From assembly GCF_013761175.1 (NCBI RefSeq), contig NZ_JACDUR010000001.1, positions 1,240,001-1,304,000 of the forward strand: a stretch of DNA of 64,000 bases. The letters are read 5' to 3'. The notes under the pieces were generated by a model, which saw only the letters and a list, made by a program, of their open reading frames with translations, had not been told where the DNA came from and made no database searches. Numbering within the stretch: position 1 is the first letter of the stretch; each line of letters begins with the position of its first letter. The position numbers were made by a program, and so were the translations under genes. The stretch comes from Nonomuraea soli (GTDB lineage: Bacteria; Actinomycetota; Actinomycetes; Streptosporangiales; Streptosporangiaceae). Of this stretch, positions 18,936 through 25,638 are shown one piece after another.

Positions 18936-20762
18936 TCAGGAGTTGTCCTCCACATTCATGACCAGGATGACGCCCTGGGGCGATCCGCCCTCCGCGCGCA
19001 GGCCGGTGAGCTGGATCGTCAGCCGGGTGGGCCGGCCGCGGCGGTTGACCGCGTCGACGGTCAGCTCGTCGGAGAGGTCACCGTCGAGATGCGGAGCCAC
19101 CTGCTCGTACGGCAGGCCGATGTCGAGACTGTCCAGAGGCTTGCCCACCGCCTCCTCCGAGCGCAGCCCCCACAGGTCGGCCGCACCCGGGCTCCACACG
19201 AGCACGCGGTGCTCGCCGTCGAGGACCATGACCGCGTCGCCGATGCTGCGCACCAGCGAGCCGAGGAAGTCGTTGGCCAGGTCGAGCTCGATGCTGCGCG
19301 CGTTGAGGGTGTCGTTGATGTGCTGGAGCTCGTCGTTGGTCGACTGCAGCTCCTCGTTCATCGTCTCCAGCTCCTCGTTGGTGGACTGGAGCTCTTCGTT
19401 GGTGGTCTCCAGCTCCTCGTTGGTGGACTGGAGTTCCTCGTTGGTGGTCTCCAGCTCCTCGTTCAGCGACTGGAGCTCCTCGTAGGCGTGCTCCAGCTCC
19501 TTGTTGGCCTGCTCCAGGTCGTCGCGCAGGCGGCGGTAGCGGGTGATGTCGTAGAAGCTGATGCCGACGCCCACCAGCGACGCCTCGGGATCCTGCAGCG
19601 GCGTCACCGAGATGTCGAACACGTTGGCCTCCGCGGCGCCCGGCCGGTGCCAGACGACCTCACGCAGCTCGACCGGCCGCAGCTCCACCTGGACCTGCTC
19701 GATCACCGAGCGCAGCTCCACCGGCCGGTAGGAGACCTCCAGGTCCTGGAAGGGCCGGCCCACGTCGCGCGGGCTCAGGTTGAACAGCACCTCCGCGCGG
19801 GAGTTCACCAGCGCCAGGTGTCCCGACAGGTCGAGGGCGATCTGCGCGACGGGCCCGGCGGCCAGGGCGGCGTGCTCCAGCTCGCTCACGCGGGCGCCGG
19901 GATTCTGGAGCGTGTGCCCGGAGATCCACGGCGAGCGGTGGCCCGTGTCGTTGTGCACCTTCTTGAACAGGCGCATGCGCAGGTCGACGGGTTCGAACTT
20001 GTCGCTGTGGTTGAGCAGCATCTCGGCCTTGCCCAGGAACAGGTAGCCGGGGTTGGCCAGCGCGAAGTGGAAACGCCGCACGATGCTGAGCTGGGTCTCG
20101 GCGTTGAAGTACATCAGCGTGTTGCGCGCCAGCAGCAGGTCGACGCGGGAGTTGGGCGCGTCGCGGGTCAGGTCGTTGCGGCCGAAGATGAGCTGGCGGC
20201 GCAGGTCACGGCGGAAGGCGAACCCCTGGTCGGCGGGCTCGAAGTAGCGTTCGCGCAGTTCGGGAGGCAGCTCCGCGAGCTGCCGCTCGCCGTACGTCGC
20301 GGCCCTGGCGACCTGCAGCGCCTTCTCGTCGAGATCGGTGGCGTAGATCTTGACCCGCTCGCGGAAGGCGTCGTGGCCCAGCTCCTCCGCCAGCGCCATG
20401 GCCAGGCTGTAGGCCTCCTCGCCGGTCGCGCACCCGGCGCTCCACACCCGGACCGCCTTGCCCGACGGCTTGCCCGCCAGCAGGGCGGGGATGATCTGCT
20501 CGCGCAGCGTCTGCCAGGCGGGCGGGTCGCGGAAGAAGCTGGTGACGTTGATGAGCAGGCTGTCGAACAGCCTGCCGAACTCCTCGGGTTCGAGCTCCAG
20601 GTAGTCGCGGTACTCGCCGTAGTCCTGCAGCTTCAGCGACTCGAGGCGCCGGCTGATGCGGCGCATGAGGGTGGTGCGCTTGTAGCCGGTGAAATCGAAA
20701 CCGCGGGTCTCCTTCAGCATGTACAGGAGATCGTCGAATTCCCGGTCGTCTTCCGCCTTCAC
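18936..20762 (-). CDS. CheR-type methyltransferase fused to coiled coil and PAS domains
   Basis: A 608-residue hybrid. An N-terminal CheR helical domain (about 10-60) and a SAM-dependent methyltransferase domain (about 70-265, motif SAGCATGEEAYSLA near 108) are followed by a PAS-like domain (about 300-405). Then comes a heptad coiled coil (about 410-490) built from alternating ELQSTNEE and ELETTNEE units, and a final PAS domain (about 500-605, DAVMVLDGEHRVLVWSPGA). CheR normally methylates chemoreceptor glutamates with SAM. No receptor is encoded here, so the substrate is unknown. GTG start; 30 bp after cheB. Confidence 0.92.
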   Translation of the reverse strand: MKAEDDREFDDLLYMLKETRGFDFTGYKRTTLMRRISRRLESLKLQDYGEYRDYLELEPEEFGRLFDSLLINVTSFFRDPPAWQTLREQIIPALLAGKPSGKAVRVWSAGCATGEEAYSLAMALAEELGHDAFRERVKIYATDLDEKALQVARAATYGERQLAELPPELRERYFEPADQGFAFRRDLRRQLIFGRNDLTRDAPNSRVDLLLARNTLMYFNAETQLSIVRRFHFALANPGYLFLGKAEMLLNHSDKFEPVDLRMRLFKKVHNDTGHRSPWISGHTLQNPGARVSELEHAALAAGPVAQIALDLSGHLALVNSRAEVLFNLSPRDVGRPFQDLEVSYRPVELRSVIEQVQVELRPVELREVVWHRPGAAEANVFDISVTPLQDPEASLVGVGISFYDITRYRRLRDDLEQANKELEHAYEELQSLNEELETTNEELQSTNEELETTNEELQSTNEELETMNEELQSTNDELQHINDTLNARSIELDLANDFLGSLVRSIGDAVMVLDGEHRVLVWSPGAADLWGLRSEEAVGKPLDSLDIGLPYEQVAPHLDGDLSDELTVDAVNRRGRPTRLTIQLTGLRAEGGSPQGVILVMNVEDNS

Positions 20763-20792
20763 AGCAGACCACCCTACGCCTGATCGGCCTGC

Positions 20793-21788
20793 TCAGGAGG
20801 CTGTCGGAGCGCCACCGATCTGTTGCTGGAGTGCCCGTAGCGTCTCGAGTGCCTCCCTGGTGCCGTCACGGTCCTCCTCGAAGCGCCGGGCGGTGTGGTT
20901 CTGGCCGCGGTCGCGGGCCGAACGCACCATGCGGTCGAGGAGCCTGGCACGCTCCTCCAGGCGCAGGATCGCCATCCACAGCGCCCGCTCCACCGACTCG
21001 CCCTGCGATTCGATCATGGACTGCGCCGACCAGGCGTGACCGACCCTGCACTCGTAACGTTCGGGCGGGCCCTCGTAGATCGGGCCGCTGCACTCCGGGC
21101 AGGTGAAGGCCGTCAGGTTGCCCACCGGCGTGCCTATGGCCTCCTGGCGGAGGAGCAGCGCGATCTCCCGTTCGAGCTCCGGGTCCCTTCTCGGCTCGTG
21201 CGTCACTACGGGACTCCTGCTGTGCGTGACGATCCAATCGGCGATCTTCGCCGCGGGCAGCACCTGCGCTCCGGTCGTGGCCGCCAGGGCGGCGCTGGGC
21301 ATGCCGGAGAAGGCGCTCTCGTCGGGATCCTGTACGGCGACGGCCCCGCCGTACCTCTCGATGGCCGCGCTGCCCGTCGCCCCGTCGTCGAGCGTTCCGC
21401 TGAGCACCACGCCGATGGTGCGCGGACCGGCGTCGATGGCCGCGCTCAGGAACAGCGGATCCGCCGCCGGACGCATGCCGTTGTGGCGCGGACCGCGAGA
21501 CAGACGGGCGGTCTGCCGATGCACGAGGAGGTGGTGGTCGGGGCGGGCGACGTAGACCCGGCCGGGCTGGAGCGGTTCACCGTCGCGGGCCGCCGAGCAG
21601 GGCAGTGGTCCGGAACGGTTGAGGATGCCGGACAGCGCGCTGCCTCCGCGCGGTGAGATGTGGACGACGACCAGCAACGCCGCCTGCAGGCGGCTGGGCA
21701 GACGGCCCAGCAGGGTGCGCAGCGGCTCGATGCCACCCGCCGATGCCGCGATGACCACGAGGTCGCGGCCGGGATGCTCGTCCACCAT
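20793..21788 (-). CDS. Stand-alone CheB-type protein-glutamate methylesterase
   Basis: A 331-residue CheB methylesterase without the usual receiver domain. The catalytic triad is visible: Ser16 in IAASAGGIEPL, His43 in VVVHISPRGGS and Asp135 in SGTLDDGATGS. A C-terminal extension (about 200-331) holds a CPEC-type cysteine pair followed by a predicted helix, as in CheB proteins found outside motility operons. Start taken at ATG 21788, where homology begins; the longer open frame runs antisense to the STAS gene. It is the first gene of the cheB-cheR-PP2C operon and is divergent from the STAS gene. Confidence 0.9.
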   Translation of the reverse strand: MVDEHPGRDLVVIAASAGGIEPLRTLLGRLPSRLQAALLVVVHISPRGGSALSGILNRSGPLPCSAARDGEPLQPGRVYVARPDHHLLVHRQTARLSRGPRHNGMRPAADPLFLSAAIDAGPRTIGVVLSGTLDDGATGSAAIERYGGAVAVQDPDESAFSGMPSAALAATTGAQVLPAAKIADWIVTHSRSPVVTHEPRRDPELEREIALLLRQEAIGTPVGNLTAFTCPECSGPIYEGPPERYECRVGHAWSAQSMIESQGESVERALWMAILRLEERARLLDRMVRSARDRGQNHTARRFEEDRDGTREALETLRALQQQIGGAPTAS

Positions 21789-21848
21789 GTGTCCCTGTCC
21801 ACATCTCCACGAACTATGCGCGGTGAGGGGAAAAACGGGTAGGGGACC

Positions 21849-22445
21849 ATGGTGGGGCTGACAGTGGAGTTCGTTCGCCGAGACCGCGACCGGCTCAGCC
21901 TGCGACTGGTGGGCGAGCTGGACATCGCGGCCTCCACCTGGTTGCGCACCGGCCTCGCCGCGCTGCCCGCGCAGGGAGTGCGGCGCCTGGAGGTCAACGT
22001 CGTACGGCTGAGCTTCTGCGACGTCGGCGGGGCGCGGGTGCTCAAGGACGTGCACGAGCACCTCAGGGATCTGGGCGGGGGCCTGGTGCTGGTCGGCGGC
22101 GGCATGGTGCGCCGGGTTCTGGAGCTGGCCTGGCCTCAGGACTACCCGCACGGGCGGGCCGTGGGCCACCCGCTGCGGGTGCGCGGCGGAGCCCGGCCCC
22201 GTACGGCCATGCGACAGCCGGCCGAGCCGGCCCGGCACCCGGCGCTGGAGCGCGCCGAACGGCTCAGGAAGGAGGCGTCGCTGCGGGTCGAGATGGCCCG
22301 GCGGAGCAGCGCGCTGATCTGCCTGCGGCTGGCGCAGATGCACGAGTCGCTGGCCTCGCTGCACGCGGGGCTGGGTTCGCAGGAGAGCTGCCGCCACCTG
22401 GAACTCGCCCGCGGCTACCGCGAAAAGGCCCTCGCCCCCGGCTAA
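21849..22445 (+). CDS. STAS-domain protein (anti-anti-sigma factor like) with helical tail
   Basis: A 198-residue protein. Residues about 1-105 form a STAS domain: VEFVRRDRDRLSLRLVGELDIA, then VNVVRLSFCDVGGARVL. In classical anti-anti-sigma factors the loop after the aspartate carries a phosphorylatable Ser or Thr (D-S-S-G). Here it reads C-D-V-G-G, so the usual phosphosite is absent. The C-terminal 60-80 residues are predicted helical and resemble ANTAR-like or coiled-coil tails only loosely. It is divergent from the cheB-cheR-PP2C operon (60-bp gap), suggesting a joint pathway. ATG with AGGGG upstream. Confidence 0.85.
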   Translation: MVGLTVEFVRRDRDRLSLRLVGELDIAASTWLRTGLAALPAQGVRRLEVNVVRLSFCDVGGARVLKDVHEHLRDLGGGLVLVGGGMVRRVLELAWPQDYPHGRAVGHPLRVRGGARPRTAMRQPAEPARHPALERAERLRKEASLRVEMARRSSALICLRLAQMHESLASLHAGLGSQESCRHLELARGYREKALAPG

Positions 22446-22506
22446 CGGCCCCCGGCTCCGGCCCGCGACCCTGGCTGGGGCGTCTGCCCCGGCCTCCGAC
22501 CCCGGT

Positions 22507-22571
22507 CCTCCGATCACGGCCTCCGATCACGGCCTCCGATCACGGCCTCCGATCACGGCCTCCGATCACGG
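22507..22571. repeat. Five tandem copies of a 13-bp unit (CCTCCGATCACGG)
   Basis: Five exact head-to-tail copies of CCTCCGATCACGG lie in the 371-bp gap between the STAS gene and cmk, flanked by degenerate CGGCCTCC-rich sequence up to about 22700. Each unit contains GATC. The period of 13 is not a multiple of three, which argues against coding use. I see no gene in 22446-22816; the right end should hold the cmk promoter. Confidence 0.9.
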
Positions 22572-22816
22572 CCTCCTTCCTCGGCCTTTGCGCCCGGCCG
22601 CCGGTCCCGTCCCCTTACGGCGTTGCCGGCCGACGCCTCTGCCCGTCCCTTCCCGGCCCTCGCCTCATACCCGGCCTCCCTCTCCGCCCGTGACTCCGTC
22701 CGACCGCGTCCGCCCTCTCCAGTCACTGGTGACCGGTCGAGCGGCCTGAAGGGCGTGGCGAAGCCGGTAACCTTGACAGGTTGATTCCATACCGCGCCTT
22801 GAGCCTGGGGAGAGCC

Positions 22817-23473
22817 GTGTCCGCTCTGGTCATCGCCGTCGACGGACCTTCGGGGTCCGGCAAGTCGAGCGCTTCGCGTGGCGTCGCCCGCGAGCTCGGC
22901 CTGCGCTACCTCGACACCGGTGCGATGTACCGCGCGATGACGTGGTGGATGCTGCACCACGGCGTCGACGTGCACGACTCCGAGGCCGTCGCGGCCAGGG
23001 CCGCGGACCCGGGCATCGTCTCGGGCACCGACCCCGACGGCCCGACGATCCACGTCGACGGCGCCGACGTCTCCGGTCCCATCCGCGAGCAGGAGGTCAC
23101 CGCTGCGGTCTCGGCCGTTTCGGCGGTGCCCGAGGTGCGCAGGCGCCTGGTCGCCCTGCAGCGGGAGATCATCGGCGAGGGTGGCATCGTGGTGGAGGGG
23201 CGCGACATCGGATCCGTCGTCGCCCCTGACGCGCCCGTCAAGGTCTACCTGACGGCCTCGGCCGAGGCTCGCGCGCTGCGCCGTACGGCGGAGCTGGCGG
23301 GCACGACGGTGGAGGCGCAGCAGGCCGCGATGCGGCAGCGTGACACCCTGGACTCAACGCGGAAAACGGATCCGCTCTCGATGGCGGCTGGCGCCGTCGA
23401 GCTCGACACCACGGCGCTCGACCTCGACGAGGTCATCGCGTCGGTGTTGAGACTGGTCAAGGAGCGCGCCTGA
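22817..23473 (+). CDS. cmk: Cytidylate kinase
   Basis: A 218-residue (d)CMP kinase, phosphorylating CMP and dCMP with ATP. The P-loop is AVDGPSGSGKSSASRG at the N-terminus. The CMP-binding insert and the motif GEGGIVVEGRDIGSVVAPDA are typical, followed by the lid residues RALRRTAEL. I start at GTG 22817, which has GGGGAGAG six bases upstream and begins right at the family start; an upstream in-frame TTG at 22781 lacks a good ribosome site. 33 bp before der. Confidence 0.95.
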   Translation: MSALVIAVDGPSGSGKSSASRGVARELGLRYLDTGAMYRAMTWWMLHHGVDVHDSEAVAARAADPGIVSGTDPDGPTIHVDGADVSGPIREQEVTAAVSAVSAVPEVRRRLVALQREIIGEGGIVVEGRDIGSVVAPDAPVKVYLTASAEARALRRTAELAGTTVEAQQAAMRQRDTLDSTRKTDPLSMAAGAVELDTTALDLDEVIASVLRLVKERA

Positions 23474-23506
23474 AGCACAGGTGCGGTACTCAAAGGATGA
23501 AAAATC

Positions 23507-24907
23507 ATGTCAACGGGGGATTCCGGCTGGATCGAGGCCGAGCTCGCCGACCTTGAGGTCGACGCCGAGCACGGCGCGGCCGACGAGGGCCCGCTTCCGG
23601 TCCTGGCCATCGTAGGCCGACCCAACGTGGGCAAGTCCACGCTGGTCAACCGCATCATCGGCCGCCGCGAGGCGGTCGTCGAAGACGTGCCTGGCGTCAC
23701 GCGCGACCGTGTCACCTACGACGCCAACTGGCGCGGCAGGCGCTTCACCGTCGTCGACACGGGCGGCTGGGACCCTGAGGCGACGGGGATGAACCTCCGC
23801 ATCGCCGAGCAGGCTCAGGTCGCCGTCGAGCTGGCCGACGTGATCCTGTTCGTGGTCGACGCCACGGTCGGCATCACCGACGCCGACCAGGAGGTCGGCA
23901 ACGTGCTGCGGCAGTCGGGCAAGCCGGTCATCCTGGCCGCGAACAAGGTCGACAACCAGCAGCTGGAGCTCGAGACCCACGCCATGTGGTCGCTCGGCCT
24001 GGGCGAGCCGTTCCCGGTCAGCGCCCTGCACGGCCGCTCCAGCGGCGACCTGCTCGATGAGGTGCTCGACAAGCTGCCGGAGACGCCCGCCGAGACCTTC
24101 GGCGCCGAGCGCGGCCCGCACCGCGTCGCGCTGCTCGGCAAGCCCAACGTCGGCAAGTCGTCGCTGCTCAACAAGCTCGCCGGCGAGGAGCGGGTGCTGG
24201 TCGACCCGATGGCGGGCACCACCCGCGACCCGGTCGACGAGCTGATCGAGCTGGGCGGCAAGACCTGGCGTTTCGTCGACACCGCCGGCATCCGGCGGCG
24301 CGACCGCGAGCTGCAGGGCGCCGACTTCTACGCCGCGATGCGCACCCGGGCCGCGCTGGAGAAGGCCGAGGTGGCGATCGTGCTGATCGACGCCAGCGAG
24401 CCGCTCACCGAGCAGGACCTGCGCATCATCGGCCTGGTCATCGAGTCGGGCCGGGCCATGGTCGTGGCCTTCAACAAGTGGGACCTGGTCGACGAGGACC
24501 GGCGCTACTACCTGGAGAAGGAGATCGACCGGCAGCTCGTGCGCACCCCGTGGGCGCTGCGTGTCAACATCTCCGCGCTCACCGGCCGCCACGTCGACCG
24601 GCTGGTCCCGGCGATCGAGACCGCCCTCGACTCGTGGGCGACTCGGGTGCCCACCTCCAGGCTCAACGCCTTCCTCACCGAGTTGGTGCAGCAGACGCCG
24701 CCTCCGGTGCGCAGCGGCAAGCAGCCGAAGATCCTTTTCGCCACGCAGGCCTCCACCGAGCCGCCCAAGTTCGTGTTGTTCACCTCGGGCTGGCTGGAGG
24801 AGACCTACCGGCGCTTCATCGAGCGGCGCATCCGTGAGGAGTTCGGCTTCGCCGGCTCTCCGATCGAGGTGACCATGAAGATCAGGGAGAAGCGAAAGAA
24901 GCCCTGA
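23507..24907 (+). CDS. der: Ribosome biogenesis GTPase Der (EngA)
   Basis: A 466-residue double GTPase needed for late 50S subunit assembly. The first G domain (from about 30) has [17 protein letters not shown] and NKVD. The second (from about 200) has [17 protein letters not shown] and NKWDLVD. A KH-like domain forms the C-terminus and ends in a basic KIREKRKKP tail. The first ~30 residues are an acidic extension often seen in actinobacteria. ATG preceded by AAGGATGA. The end overlaps the opposing lipoprotein gene by 26 bp. Confidence 0.96.
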   Translation: MSTGDSGWIEAELADLEVDAEHGAADEGPLPVLAIVGRPNVGKSTLVNRIIGRREAVVEDVPGVTRDRVTYDANWRGRRFTVVDTGGWDPEATGMNLRIAEQAQVAVELADVILFVVDATVGITDADQEVGNVLRQSGKPVILAANKVDNQQLELETHAMWSLGLGEPFPVSALHGRSSGDLLDEVLDKLPETPAETFGAERGPHRVALLGKPNVGKSSLLNKLAGEERVLVDPMAGTTRDPVDELIELGGKTWRFVDTAGIRRRDRELQGADFYAAMRTRAALEKAEVAIVLIDASEPLTEQDLRIIGLVIESGRAMVVAFNKWDLVDEDRRYYLEKEIDRQLVRTPWALRVNISALTGRHVDRLVPAIETALDSWATRVPTSRLNAFLTELVQQTPPPVRSGKQPKILFATQASTEPPKFVLFTSGWLEETYRRFIERRIREEFGFAGSPIEVTMKIREKRKKP

Positions 24908-25232
24908 GCTCGGGCGGCAGCCTGATCAGCCCACCGTGCGGCAGGCGCACGAGACCGCGGTCGTCGGGGACGACCGTGGTTTCGTGCTCTTCGAGGTAGA
25001 GCATGCCCGCGTAGACGCTGACGAGCATGCAGGCGGGCACGTCCGTCTCGGTGTAGCACACGGTGTAGCAGCGCTCGGAGCAGGTCGCGAGCTCGGCCGT
25101 GGCGGCCGGGACCTCGATCGGCGCGGTGGGCCGGGGCAGCGGTTCCGCGATCGGCCGGGCGTTCACGGGCGCCGGTTGGCACCCCGCCGCCAGCAGGGCC
25201 GCCGCCGCCAGCGCGGCCAGATGTCCTCTCAT
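24882..25232 (-). CDS. Small lipoprotein of unknown function
   Basis: A 116-residue predicted lipoprotein. It has a short basic start (MRGHLA), an Ala/Leu-rich signal and a lipobox LLAAGC, so the cysteine near residue 18 would be lipidated. After a Pro-rich linker the mature part has a cluster of cysteines ([20 protein letters not shown]), perhaps two disulfides outside the membrane. I do not recognise a family. Start chosen at ATG 25232, because the open frame above it is antisense, low-complexity sequence. The 3' end overlaps der tail to tail. Confidence 0.75.
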   Translation of the reverse strand: MRGHLAALAAAALLAAGCQPAPVNARPIAEPLPRPTAPIEVPAATAELATCSERCYTVCYTETDVPACMLVSVYAGMLYLEEHETTVVPDDRGLVRLPHGGLIRLPPELRASFASP

Positions 25233-25337
25233 GAGCCCAGGGTCGCGGCAGCGCCAGGGCGGGGCATGAGTATGCCCTACTCCACTCTGGCGATCCCGTC
25301 GGCCGGGGCGCGCTGGGGATCTGGCCGGTCGACGGCG

Positions 25338-25389
25338 CCGGAATCCGGTTCGGCGCCGCCGGAATCCGGTTCGCCGCCGGAATCCGGTT
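25338..25389. repeat. Three copies of the palindrome CCGGAATCCGG before the aspS promoter
   Basis: The 11-bp near-palindrome CCGGAATCCGG (followed by TT each time) occurs at 25338, 25359 and 25377, spaced 21 and 18 bp. The last copy abuts the -35 box of the promoter of the T-box leader. The spacing of about two helical turns suggests several operators on one DNA face. The rest of 25233-25387 shows no credible gene. Confidence 0.55.
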
Positions 25390-25417
25390 GGCCGTCGCCG
25401 GTGGCGGTGGTTATGCT
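25388..25417 (+). promoter_or_regulatory. Promoter of the T-box / aspS transcript
   Basis: TTGGCC (25388-25393), an 18-bp spacer and TATGCT (25412-25417) resemble a housekeeping promoter. Initiation would fall near 25424, just before the first stem of the leader RNA described next, leaving a leader of about 215 nt. Confidence 0.5.
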
Positions 25418-25423
25418 CGTCGG

Positions 25424-25635
25424 CAACGCGCTGAGGGAACCGAGTACCCCGAGGAGCACGCGGGCCGAGAGAGCCGCCGGCAGCTGGGAAGGCGGCCCCG
25501 CGTCCACGGGCGAAGACACTCCCTCGCGACGGCGCGCGCACGGCAAGAGGCCGCCGGTCCGGCGGCGAAGGTGTGGTGGCACCGCGAGTGTCCCTGCTCG
25601 CCCGCACCTCCCAGGGCTCACTCTGAGGAGGTGTG
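25424..25635 (+). promoter_or_regulatory. T-box riboswitch, translational type, upstream of an AspRS gene
   Basis: The leader matches the T-box consensus: 25573-25586 reads GUGGUGGCACCGCG, 12 of 14 positions of AGGGUGGNACCGCG. It forms the full antisequestrator: AGGUGUGG (25569-25576) pairs with CCGCACCU (25602-25609); the 7-nt bulge UGGCACC is 25577-25583; GCGAG (25584-25588) pairs with CUCGC (25597-25601). The competing helix pairs 25603-25611 with 25627-25635 (9 bp), burying the ribosome site GGAGG. Further stems: 25473-25478 with 25491-25496, and 25550-25556 with 25560-25566. A short Stem I candidate (25427-25462) has AAC at 25438-25440 in its loop. UGGC fits an acceptor end GCCA, i.e. 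G73 as in tRNA-Asn and tRNA-Asp. No T-tract is present, so control should be translational. Confidence 0.82.
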
Positions 25636-25638
25636 AAG

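Noticed and set aside
18186-20783. An 865-residue plus-strand frame
   Set aside because: Antisense to the PP2C and CheR genes. The repeated LLVGGLELL-like text is the complement of the coiled-coil heptads.
22507-22571. CRISPR-like array
   Set aside because: Repeats are 13 bp with no spacers and no cas genes nearby; this is a simple tandem repeat.
25569-25635. Intrinsic transcription terminator in the aspS leader
   Set aside because: The alternative helix is not followed by a T-run and overlaps the ribosome site, which points to translational control instead.
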